Shown here piece by piece: positions 8,806 through 15,943 of a stretch of DNA of 64,000 nt. Made by a program: the position numbers and the translations under genes. Position 1 is the stretch's first letter. Each line of letters opens with the position of its first letter. This DNA comes from Symbiodinium natans (Eukaryota > Sar > Dinophyceae > Suessiales > Symbiodiniaceae), in assembly GCA_905221605.1 (NCBI GenBank), contig CAJNDS010002590.1, positions 869,918 to 933,917 of the forward strand, in the 5' to 3' direction. The notes below the pieces were generated by a model that ran no database searches, was not told where the DNA came from, and saw only the letters and a program-made list of their open reading frames with translations.

Positions 8806-8897
8806 ATTAAAAAAGGTAACAATATAAGCAGTATCTTTAAGTATCTATTTTATTTCCATTTCATTAAAAATAGAAATAATATAGAATAATATATAAG
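8806..8897. promoter_or_regulatory. Intergenic leader with inverted copy of the right-cluster motif
   Basis: A 92-nt AT-rich gap. ATACTTAAAGA is present on the minus strand (8834-8844), matching the core shared by the genes at 13-15 kb, but no minus-strand gene begins below it. The downstream gene's ATG (8898) follows AATATATAAG. The penton stop is flanked by the palindrome AATTTATAAATT (about 8796-8810). Confidence 0.35.
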
Positions 8898-9343
8898 ATG
8901 AGTGATGAAGATATTAAAAATGAAGAAGTCACCAATATAGTAAATGAAGAAGCACCCGAACCACAACCAGAGACCAAGATTGAAGAAGTAACCGAACCAA
9001 AGGTTAAAACAGTTGATGTTAAGGAAGAAGCTCCCAAAGAACCAGAACAAGAGTTTAGAAACAAAACGGATAGACTCAGTGGCAATACAACAACAACCAA
9101 CATACGCAAACGAAATTATACATAATGAAGTTATACATAATGAAGTTATACCACAGGAAAGCGAACCGGCGTATTTACAACAGGTTAAACAACAAGTAAG
9201 AGCACCAGAACCGTCGCCAGTTATTAAATCACCACAAGAATTTTAAACTGATACAACAAGAGTATATGAATAAAAGAAGAGAGACGGCAAATGCCTTAAC
9301 GCAGAGTATGTTTGTAGGAGGATTAAGAAGTAAAAGGCGATAA
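8898..9343 (+). pseudogene. Acidic N-terminus / basic C-terminus virion-type protein, two frameshifts
   Basis: The first frame (from ATG 8898) is Glu/Pro-rich (EEAPEPQPETKIEEV) and stops at 9125. A second frame carries on with SVAIQQQPTYANEII and tandem HNEVI units, stopping at 9246. A third continues with KLIQQEYMNKRRETANAL and ends GGLRSKRR at TAA 9341-9343. Each step is a +1 shift, near 9060-9085 (beside an ACA repeat) and at the TTTT run 9241-9244. Read together it is one protein of about 148 residues with an acidic front and basic end. A 15-bp duplication (ATACATAATGAAGTT, twice, about 9116-9147) may mark local slippage. Function unknown; gene order suggests a capsid or core accessory. 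Confidence 0.6.
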
Positions 9344-9368
9344 TCATAAAATCTAAAGTAAATATATA

Positions 9369-9704
9369 ATGTTTTCTAGGAAGTATAATAAACGACTAAA
9401 GCGGAAACAACATCCTGATGATGTTAAAGGTTTTAAGATAAGCACATCAACTAAACAATATAGCCCTTTTGAACTTCAAGATACAAGATATTTAGAACAT
9501 TTCAGAGACCATATGAAATTAAGAGAAACATATCAAGGTAGTTTGCTAAAGCGCAATGAACTATTAGAGAGTAACAAGCGTAAGAACTACCAACAAGAGT
9601 TAGACCGTTTAATGAATGAACTACATAGACCGAACTTACCACATTCAAGTATAGAGCATATGAAAAAGCGAATTGAAGAACTTAAAAAATTAACCGTTGT
9701 TTAA
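9369..9704 (+). CDS. Basic helical protein, possible core protein (111 aa)
   Basis: Intact 111-codon frame, very Lys/Arg-rich at the N-terminus (MFSRKYNKRLKRKQHP), with a helical C-terminal half (NYQQELDRLMNELHRP ... MKKRIEELKKL). Such charge suits a DNA-binding or capsid-interior protein, but no family is recognised. TCTA lies 13 nt before the ATG (9352-9355), followed by AATATATA. It sits between two other virion-type genes on the same strand with gaps of 25 and 36 nt. Confidence 0.6.
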   Translation: MFSRKYNKRLKRKQHPDDVKGFKISTSTKQYSPFELQDTRYLEHFRDHMKLRETYQGSLLKRNELLESNKRKNYQQELDRLMNELHRPNLPHSSIEHMKKRIEELKKLTVV

Positions 9705-9740
9705 ATAAAAATATTAGTCTAAATATATTTATATAAACTA

Positions 9741-10788
9741 ATGACAACTAAAACAGCAAGATTTGAGTTAATAAACCCTTATCAAAAATATGGATTGAAA
9801 CGAAAACCTACATTCAACGAGATTTTAGGTTTAATCAGTGAAGACCAACAACTATTAAGACCATTTCCTGACAGAACGGCAACGCAATTTAGGAACAGTC
9901 CGCAAGGTAGTTTCTTTGATGGTGCCGACCATGTTGAATTGTTAAAGGAACAACAAAACCGAATAATGGATAGACAAATGCGTCAGATGATGCTACAACG
10001 ACAGTCACAACGGACAAACATTTCATTTAGAGCGACATCGCGACAATTCAGGAAGTGCTACACCCATTGAAACAGTTCAAGGCGACTCGGGAATGGTTAC
10101 ACCACAATCAATAGGTTCAGATGTAGATTTTAGAACATACCTATTCAGAGACGCCGAGCAAAGAAGAAGACAAACAGAGCAACGACAACAAGAGGTGGGA
10201 CAACGCCATAGTCAAGCAGTAAATAGGTTAAACGACACACTTACGCGTAACATGTTAAATCGTGGATTTAGTTTATTAGATATGCCAGAACTTGAAGAAG
10301 TCACTCAACCAGTTGAAGGAGAACCGTCAGACGATGAACTTATACCAGCAGAAGATACAGTTAGACCTTATCAGAAGAACATACAATATTTTAATAATGA
10401 CATTGAAGCAATGAAACAAAATGAAAGACTAAACTATACTGACTTACTTTTCCAACTTTATGTGAGGGGTAGATTAACGGACGAAATTAACAAAAGAGTT
10501 GATGAATTACCAGATGAAATTACTAAAAAGATGTATTTACTAACAATTGTTTCTGACTTAATCGGTGATGGAACCGGTGAGAATAACTGGCAGATTGGTG
10601 TTGAAAGTAACTTGTTAAGTTCTAGAATTAGAGAATGGCGTCAAATACAAAGAGGTGGTGGGAGAGGAATGCTTCGTCAATTCCTAGCGAGCGCGGGGTC
10701 GGCGGCATCATCTGCGCTTTCGGCAGGATTACAGGAGGTAGGAAAGGGAGTAGTAAAGGGAGCAATAGGTGCTATGACAGGAACTTAA
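9741..10788 (+). pseudogene. Virion-type protein with Gly/Ala amphipathic C-terminus, one frameshift
   Basis: From ATG 9741 the frame reads FELINPYQKYGLKRKPTFNEI and a Gln/Arg-rich helix, then stops at 10,070. The adjacent frame reads ERHRDNSGSATPIETVQ before its own ATG at 10,093 and continues to TAA at 10,788. A 1-nt shift at about 10,013-10,032 therefore splits one gene of about 349 codons. The end is Gly/Ala/Ser-rich and amphipathic (FLASAGSAASSALSAGLQEV), which could interact with membranes or capsid vertices like adenoviral minor proteins; that parallel is inference. TCTA lies 19 nt before the ATG. Two separate genes remain possible, but the reading before 10,093 argues for one. Confidence 0.6.
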
Positions 10789-10808
10789 TTTTTCTTATCT
10801 TATAATAT

Positions 10809-11588
10809 ATGTATAAACGACCAAATTTATATAAAGATAAACTACCAAAAAGGAAAAGGAGAGTATCCGATGATGATGTTTATATTAAAGGTATGTATAA
10901 CCCATTTTTAGATACTACAGGTTATGAAGTTGAAGATTTACGAGACAGTGGCATAACAACAGCAGAAAAGGGAGTTTTAGCGGATTATCCAGCTTTTGAA
11001 GGTATAGGGTGGATATTTGATAGTGAAATTAAAGATTATGAAAGTTTGTTAAAGGATAGAAGAAACAAAATGACACAAACATTTAGGTATATGCTGAAAC
11101 AGAACAGTATCGCATCGCCATCGGAGCCGTCGGAACCGTCAGAACCTAGTTCAATGCCGAGTGGATTACCTAATAATGTCAGTCGTAGTAGTTCAAGTCA
11201 GTCATCGCAACCACAACAAAGAAGTCAAATTATGGATGACATAAGAAGGTTAAGAGAGTTTTTTAGTTTTGGTGGTGCTGGTGCTAATGAAGATGAAGAA
11301 GAGGAAGAAAATGAAGAAGCGCAAGCAAGTAATAAGAATACCCCAACGCCTCCACATTCTAGTAGTTCATCTTCATCGTCAAGACGTTCAAGTCATCCAA
11401 CACTACCAGTTTATCAAACAGTTACGCCGCCACAAAGTGTAAGAAGTTCGCCCCCACAAAGTGTAAGAAGTTCGCCACCTCACAGCGTCCATAGTTCAAG
11501 AAGAAGTAGCAACAGCGCGCGACCATCAACAGTTTTAAGTAGTTCAACAAGCGTAGCATCAACAATAGATTATGGTTTTAATCGGTAA
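10809..11588 (+). CDS. Ser/Pro-rich repeat protein with basic patch (259 aa)
   Basis: Intact 259-codon frame. The N-terminal 100 residues look folded and include a basic patch KLPKRKRR. The rest is low complexity: (SEP)n near residue 100, Ser/Gln-rich stretches, an acidic run EDEEEEENEEA and three copies of PP(Q/H)SV(R/H)SS near residues 215-240. It may be a disordered scaffold or virion-interior protein. It starts 20 nt after the preceding gene's stop with an AT-rich leader (TATAATAT). Family unknown. Confidence 0.6.
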   Translation: MYKRPNLYKDKLPKRKRRVSDDDVYIKGMYNPFLDTTGYEVEDLRDSGITTAEKGVLADYPAFEGIGWIFDSEIKDYESLLKDRRNKMTQTFRYMLKQNSIASPSEPSEPSEPSSMPSGLPNNVSRSSSSQSSQPQQRSQIMDDIRRLREFFSFGGAGANEDEEEEENEEAQASNKNTPTPPHSSSSSSSSRRSSHPTLPVYQTVTPPQSVRSSPPQSVRSSPPHSVHSSRRSSNSARPSTVLSSSTSVASTIDYGFNR

Positions 11589-11603
11589 GAAAATTATAAT
11601 GAG

Positions 11604-11652
11604 ATATTTCTTTTATCGCTTATGCTTTAGCATAAGCAACTTAAAGAAATAT
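11604..11652. terminator. Large nested hairpin after the Ser-rich gene
   Basis: The outer arms ATATTTCTTT (11,604-11,613) and AAAGAAATAT (11,643-11,652) enclose a perfect inner stem GCTTATGCT (11,618-11,626) / AGCATAAGC (11,629-11,637) with a 2-nt loop. It begins 15 nt after the TAA of the gene ending at 11,588 and precedes the next ATG at 11,672. It is the strongest hairpin in the element and a likely transcript 3-prime end. Confidence 0.65.
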
Positions 11653-11671
11653 TCATATTATTAATTAAATA

Positions 11672-12043
11672 ATGACTAACTACTTCGTAGGCAATGACGG
11701 AATAAAAACAACAATTAATGACGATTTGTTTGACCTGTTATGGAATAGTATTGATAATGGGGATGTTTCAACTACTGATAGTGAAAGTGATAAGTGTATC
11801 AAGAAAGAAAAGAAGAAAATTTATAATGATAGGTTGAACCAGAAGTATAAAGAAGATGATTATTTTAATGATTATTACAAGAAAAACAGTAAGAGTTATG
11901 TATGTGAAAGATGCGGTAAAACCATAACAAGTAACAGTAATGAAGCAAAGCATCAGAGCACCGAAAGGTGTAAGAGAATTTATGAAGAGAAGCAACAAAA
12001 AGAAATTGAGAAAACATTAGTGAGAAAAATTGTAGGTTTATAA
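11672..12043 (+). CDS. Small zinc-finger protein (123 aa)
   Basis: Intact 123-codon frame. An acidic front (DSESD) leads to a basic linker and then YVCERCGKTITSNSNEAKHQ...C, a single Cys-Cys-His-Cys knuckle (Cys78, Cys81, His94, Cys100), followed by a Lys/Glu helix. It could bind DNA or RNA. It lies directly upstream of the integrase on the same strand, separated by a hairpin. Viral transcription or recombination accessory roles are possible; none is shown. Confidence 0.65.
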   Translation: MTNYFVGNDGIKTTINDDLFDLLWNSIDNGDVSTTDSESDKCIKKEKKKIYNDRLNQKYKEDDYFNDYYKKNSKSYVCERCGKTITSNSNEAKHQSTERCKRIYEEKQQKEIEKTLVRKIVGL

Positions 12044-12078
12044 TTAATATTAATTAAATTTCTAGTTAATATTAATTA
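12041..12078. terminator. 13-bp hairpin with TCTA in its loop, between zinc-finger gene and integrase
   Basis: TAATTAATATTAA (12,041-12,053) pairs perfectly with TTAATATTAATTA (12,066-12,078). The left arm includes the TAA stop of the upstream gene and the right arm ends on the A of the integrase ATG. TCTA (12,061-12,064) lies in the loop, 13 nt before that ATG. Terminator and promoter appear merged in one 38-nt element, as also seen at 4410-4448. Confidence 0.55.
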
Positions 12079-13004
12079 TGAGTGCTAATGAGATTTTGGA
12101 GAAGATATATTATGATTTAGAAAGAGGTTATGGGTCAGTAAGAAGTTTATATGAAGAAGCAAATAAAGACGGAGCGGGTGTAACCTTACAATATGTTAAG
12201 GACTGGGTTAAGAAACAATCAACTCAAAGGAGAAATTATAAGAACTACAACAGTTATTCAGCGCCTTATGCTAGAGCAGTTTATAGTGTTGATATTATGG
12301 ATATGGTTAGTTTAATGAAAGATACAGATACTTTTAAGAAAGAGTATAAGAGATACGCGTTGTTATGTATTGATAATTTTAGTAAGAAAATTCATATCGT
12401 GCCTATGGAGAACCGAGACGGTGAAACAGTGTATTATGCCTTTATGGAGTGCTTTAAGGTTATGGGTTATCCTAATAGTATTTATTCGGATGATGATGGG
12501 GCGTTTAACTATAAGAAACTACAGGATTATTTGAAAGGGGAAGGCATTGACCATATAGTAACTTTGACCCACGCGAATGTAGCAGAGAGAGCAATTAGAA
12601 CTATTAAGAAAATGATTACTGATAGAGCGTTAGTAACGAAAGGAGCATGGACGATTTTATTACAACCAGTGTTAAACAAATATAATAAACAAATGAAACA
12701 CTCAACGACGGATATGACCCCAGACGAAGCGCACAAGGACGAGAACGCAGTGAAAGTGAAGGCAAACTCGGTTTTGAAAGAAAAGTATTTAAGAAAATAT
12801 CCTAAGGTTGAAGTCGGGGATAAAGTTAAAGTATTTGTAAAAGGAAAGGGCAACTACACTTCAAGAAAAGAAAGTCGTAATCAGTGGAGCGAACAAACAT
12901 ACACGGTTAAGGAAATAGGAAGAGACCTACAGCTCAACAAACACTATATCCTAGAAGGTAAAACTAAAAAATATAACAGACACGAAATATTATTAGTTGA
13001 TTGA
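12078..13004 (+). CDS. Retroviral-type (rve, DDE) integrase
   Basis: Intact 308-residue integrase that would insert the element into host DNA. The catalytic core shows Asp72 in YSVDIMDM, Asp137 in IYSDDDGAF and Glu169 in NVAERAIRTIKK, with the RYALLCIDNFSKKIHIVPM strand between, as in polinton and virophage integrases. The C-terminus (VGDKVKVFVKGKG ... YILEGKTKKYNRHEILLVD) fits an SH3-like DNA-binding domain. The N-terminus is helical without an obvious HHCC zinc motif. TCTA lies 13 nt upstream. All three catalytic acids are present, so the gene looks functional. Confidence 0.88.
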   Translation: MSANEILEKIYYDLERGYGSVRSLYEEANKDGAGVTLQYVKDWVKKQSTQRRNYKNYNSYSAPYARAVYSVDIMDMVSLMKDTDTFKKEYKRYALLCIDNFSKKIHIVPMENRDGETVYYAFMECFKVMGYPNSIYSDDDGAFNYKKLQDYLKGEGIDHIVTLTHANVAERAIRTIKKMITDRALVTKGAWTILLQPVLNKYNKQMKHSTTDMTPDEAHKDENAVKVKANSVLKEKYLRKYPKVEVGDKVKVFVKGKGNYTSRKESRNQWSEQTYTVKEIGRDLQLNKHYILEGKTKKYNRHEILLVD

Positions 13005-13007
13005 AAT

Positions 13008-13040
13008 ATACTTAAAGACAAATTACCATAATATATTAAG
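13008..13040 (+). promoter_or_regulatory. Right-cluster promoter module, copy 1
   Basis: ATACTTAAAGAC (13,008-13,019) is followed by ATAATATATTAAGG and the ATG at 13,047. The same core, spacing and TATATTAAG element recur before the next three genes, so this is a conserved regulatory module rather than chance AT sequence. Confidence 0.65.
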
Positions 13041-13046
13041 GTGAAA

Positions 13047-13391
13047 ATGGATGAAAAAGATGTGAAGAAAATTAAGGCATTCGTTAAGAAAAACCCTTAT
13101 CCTTCTTATGAGTTTGTTACAGACTTAATATTGAGTAAAGCGGATAAGTGTAAGCATAGGGGTGATATGGAGTTTAAGCTTCATTATTTGATGATGAACT
13201 CTGAATATGGGTATTCTAATCATAACTATATGAAAGAAATTTATGAAAATATTGATGATATTGAACTAATAAAAAATAATGGTGATGAAATTGATACAAT
13301 AGGTGGTATTCAATCAATGTCGTATAATGCTTTTGCCTTTTTTGAAGTCCTAAATTATCTCATTAAAGAAAAAGCCCAAGACCAACTTTGA
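13047..13391 (+). CDS. Hypothetical small protein of the right-hand cluster (114 aa)
   Basis: The ATG at 13,047 is preferred over the in-frame GTG at 13,041. It follows the GTGAAA leader that recurs before the gene at 13,556, and the promoter module keeps the same distance. The product is a mixed-charge, probably helical protein (MDEKDVKKIKAFVKK ... FAFFEVLNYLIKEKAQDQL). No zinc motif and no recognised family. First of four codirectional genes with a shared upstream module. Confidence 0.6.
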   Translation: MDEKDVKKIKAFVKKNPYPSYEFVTDLILSKADKCKHRGDMEFKLHYLMMNSEYGYSNHNYMKEIYENIDDIELIKNNGDEIDTIGGIQSMSYNAFAFFEVLNYLIKEKAQDQL

Positions 13392-13555
13392 AAAAACTGA
13401 ACTATATTATAAAATGAAACGACAACTTCAAACAAGCTGGGATGGAGTGGGGTCGTGGGAATTTATGCCTTAAACAATTATAATATTATTCATTTATATA
13501 ATATTTTAATTGAAAATACTTAAAGACTAGAGACCATATTATATTAAGAGTGAAA
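13392..13555 (+). promoter_or_regulatory. Hairpin and right-cluster promoter module, copy 2
   Basis: AATATTAT (13,482-13,489) and ATAATATT (13,498-13,505) form a short hairpin. ATACTTAAAGAC follows at 13,516-13,527, then CCATATTATATTAAGAG and the ATG at 13,556. Between the previous stop and the hairpin is about 90 nt with no convincing gene. Confidence 0.6.
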
Positions 13556-13861
13556 ATGAAGAAGGAAGGACTTTGTAGATTTAAAGAGTGTGAAATTTGT
13601 AGCATATTCGGTCAAGGGTTGTATAGGACAGAGTATTTTAATAGACACCTTAAAAGTAGCGAGCATAAGTTTAATTCAGAGTTTCATGAGTTGAATGACA
13701 AGTGGAAGAAAGAGAAGAACCAAGCAAAGAAGGACACATTTTTTAAAAAGATGGAAGCACTTTATACAAAATACCCCGAACGAACGAGAAAATCAAGAAA
13801 TGTTAATATTATGCTAGAAATGGATGAAGAAGAAAGAAACGCATATTTGTATATGACTTAA
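13556..13861 (+). CDS. C2H2-type zinc-finger protein (101 aa)
   Basis: The ATG at 13,556 is chosen over the in-frame GTG at 13,550 because the promoter spacing then matches its neighbours (28 nt from the core). Residues 12-37 carry CEIC ... FNRHLKSSEH (Cys12, Cys15, His31, His37), a C2H2 finger. The RHLKS-x-x-H end is nearly identical to the finger at the end of the GIY-YIG protein (RHLKSKQH). The rest is a charged helix. A nucleic-acid-binding regulator is likely; target unknown. Confidence 0.65.
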   Translation: MKKEGLCRFKECEICSIFGQGLYRTEYFNRHLKSSEHKFNSEFHELNDKWKKEKNQAKKDTFFKKMEALYTKYPERTRKSRNVNIMLEMDEEERNAYLYMT

Positions 13862-13879
13862 ATGAAACGGATTGAAAAA

Positions 13880-13916
13880 CTACTTAAAGACATAACGCCC
13901 TAGTATATTAAGAGTA
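13880..13916 (+). promoter_or_regulatory. Right-cluster promoter module, copy 3
   Basis: CTACTTAAAGAC (13,880-13,891) is followed by GCCCTAGTATATTAAGAG and the ATG at 13,917 (25-nt spacer). One mismatch from copies 1, 2 and 4 at the first core base. Confidence 0.65.
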
Positions 13917-14582
13917 ATGAGTGATAATGAAAGCGTTGTAACAGTAGATTATAACATTGAGAAAGAAATTGAGTATGGTCGTAAATTAATAAAGGATGAT
14001 ATTAAAAACTGTAAGAACTGTAAATTAATATATTATCAGTTGAAGAATAACTTTAATGTATTTACTGATGGTGTAAATGAGAATATCTTTTCCTATATCG
14101 GATGTAGTGACTGTGTATCAAGAAACTATTATTTGGATTATGATGTTTCCATTCTTATTTACAGTTTAGTAACAACAAATGAGTTTCCTAATCATCGGAG
14201 TATAATACTTAACATATTGAGAGGGTATGATACTAACTTCTGTATTGCTAATATTTATTGTAATATTTATAAAGATGAAGTAGAAGAATATGAAACTGAA
14301 TATTATGAAAAATTTACTGAATTATATGATAAAAAAATTAATGAAAAGTTTGAAGATGTTTATAATCATTATTTTAATGAGGAAAAAGTAAAAGAACTGA
14401 AAGAACTATTAAGAACTAAATATAATAATGAATATGAATATTGCAATAATGGAGTTGAACTAAAACAATATTTGTATCATTATTTAAGAATATTTTCAAT
14501 GATAATTACATATTTAAATAAGCGACAAGTTTTTTATGATTTAATACAATGGTTAAAATTCATCATTATAGACCAACCATAA
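13917..14582 (+). CDS. Zinc-ribbon-like protein (221 aa)
   Basis: Intact 221-codon frame. It has two CxxC pairs, CKNC (Cys32/Cys35) and CSDC (Cys63/Cys66), 27 residues apart, followed by a long Tyr/Glu/Lys-rich helical region. The gene at 14,656 has the same arrangement with 28 residues between pairs, so the two may be diverged duplicates. Expression is probably shared through the conserved module. No enzyme motif is visible. Confidence 0.65.
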   Translation: MSDNESVVTVDYNIEKEIEYGRKLIKDDIKNCKNCKLIYYQLKNNFNVFTDGVNENIFSYIGCSDCVSRNYYLDYDVSILIYSLVTTNEFPNHRSIILNILRGYDTNFCIANIYCNIYKDEVEEYETEYYEKFTELYDKKINEKFEDVYNHYFNEEKVKELKELLRTKYNNEYEYCNNGVELKQYLYHYLRIFSMIITYLNKRQVFYDLIQWLKFIIIDQP

Positions 14583-14655
14583 TATTATTAACTTACAAAT
14601 AATATTATAGTTAAAAATACTTAAAGACAAAACGCCTTAGAATAGTAAGAGGAAA
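14579..14655 (+). promoter_or_regulatory. Hairpin terminator and promoter module copy 4
   Basis: ATAATATTATT (14,579-14,589) and AATAATATTAT (14,598-14,608) form an 11-bp hairpin overlapping the previous TAA. ATACTTAAAGAC follows at 14,617-14,628, then CGCCTTAGAATAGTAAGAG and the ATG at 14,656. Confidence 0.65.
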
Positions 14656-15270
14656 ATGAGTATATTTAAGTATGAAAATTGCCATGTGTGTAAATGTATT
14701 AAGGGGAATAGAAAAGCCATTCTAAATAATATATTACCTGAAAATATAGGTAATGAAGTAGTTGATTATCTACAATGTAAAAAGTGTGAGAAACTAAAAC
14801 ATCATGACAATAACTTTAGTGATGAATATCCAAGATTTGGTATAGAATTGAGTAAAGTAGAAAAGCAGTTCTTCTTATTGATAAAGATTAATCCGAAATC
14901 ATTCATAGACAACAGGATAAGAAAGAGAAGTATCATAAAACAACAAATGAAAGAATTAATTAAAGCAAGAGGGGCTAAAGATAAAAAAGTATTAAACTCA
15001 TTTGTTCATAATGCTGATGTATTTGGTATTGTTGGAGATTTTCTTACCAATATGTGGAGCGAAGGAAGCACAAAACGTCTTGTAGGTTATCATATGAACT
15101 CATTTTTATCTGGCACTTATGTTTATGCTAAAACAGAATATGAAAACTTATACCTGTTCTATATAGTGGTTGTAATGTATATTGATTATTTATTAGAAGA
15201 TTATGCTTGCTATATTGATAGAAATGAAATAAATAAATATATTGATAAAGTATTTAATCCCTTTGAATAA
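14656..15270 (+). CDS. Zinc-ribbon-like protein, possible paralogue of the preceding gene (204 aa)
   Basis: Intact 204-codon frame. CHVC (Cys9/Cys12) and CKKC (Cys41/Cys44) are spaced like the two pairs of the 13,917 gene. A Lys-rich middle (IRKRSIIKQQMKELIKARG) and a hydrophobic Tyr-rich segment (LYLFYIVVVMYIDYLL) follow. The latter could be a buried core helix or a membrane segment. Last recognisable gene of the element. Family unknown. Confidence 0.62.
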   Translation: MSIFKYENCHVCKCIKGNRKAILNNILPENIGNEVVDYLQCKKCEKLKHHDNNFSDEYPRFGIELSKVEKQFFLLIKINPKSFIDNRIRKRSIIKQQMKELIKARGAKDKKVLNSFVHNADVFGIVGDFLTNMWSEGSTKRLVGYHMNSFLSGTYVYAKTEYENLYLFYIVVVMYIDYLLEDYACYIDRNEINKYIDKVFNPFE

Positions 15271-15272
15271 AC

Positions 15273-15309
15273 CAACCATAACATTATTACTAATATAATG
15301 AAATGGTTG
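15273..15309. terminator. Two-part perfect hairpin after the last viral gene
   Basis: CAACCAT-AA-CATTAT (15,273-15,287), a 7-nt loop and ATAATG-AA-ATGGTTG (15,295-15,309) form two perfect stems separated by an AA/AA internal bubble. It starts 3 nt after the TAA of the 14,656 gene. Likely transcript end of the right-hand cluster. Confidence 0.6.
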
Positions 15310-15943
15310 AACCACCCATTAACCCTAGGAATAACCCAAAGTTAAACAATGTCTAACCCAGACTAAGCCCAGACTAGGCTTTAAGATAGGCAATTCTACG
15401 AACCGCCTAACTAAAGTCAATTATAGCCTAACCCGGAGACCGAAAATAACGAATAAACCACCCAAACCAAAAGTTAAGAATAACTACTAGGCCTAAAAAT
15501 GAAAACATAACAGACTAAACAAATACTTAAAGGAGGGATACCGGAACTAGGGTTAAGCAAAAAACGAAGGAGGAAGCAAACCCAGAGAAAACGAATAAGA
15601 CACCCCGAAGAAAAAACGAATAAGACGACCACAGCAAGAAACTAGACCCCAGAGAGCAAGAAATGAAAACGAGACAGGCACGAAGGAAATGAAAAGATAT
15701 GAGACAATGATGAAAGACAAAGAACGAAGCAGACACAGCAACCCCTGACGCCTTGACCTTAGGATCCTTATTTTCTCTATTTTTCCCCCCCCCCCCCCCA
15801 CCCCCCACCTCACGAGAGTTCGAACTTTGATTCTGAGTATCCATGAATTCCTCCCCGGCCCCCCCCCCCCCCCACCCCTTCTCTTGAAGCATATGAGAGA
15901 CAGCTGCGGGACAAGGGGGAGGGGGGGGCTCAGAGTCGAGCTC
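15310..15943. other. Right junction of the viral element with host DNA
   Basis: No gene is supported here. To about 15,540 the sequence is A-rich and non-coding. It includes an orphan promoter core ATACTTAAAG (15,523-15,532) and the near-repeat CCAGACTAAGCCCAGACTAGG. From 15,540 to 15,770 it is purine-rich with AAAACGAATAAGAC repeated (about 15,586 and 15,612) and a related ACGAATAA at 15,446. This could be part of a terminal repeat. C-runs at 15,785-15,799 and 15,859-15,873 mark host-type DNA. The exact boundary and any target-site duplication cannot be fixed without the left end. Confidence 0.45.

Noticed and set aside
13041-13046. GTG start codons at 13,041 and 13,550
   Set aside because: In-frame ATGs six bases later keep a constant distance to the promoter module; the GTGAAA belongs to the leader.
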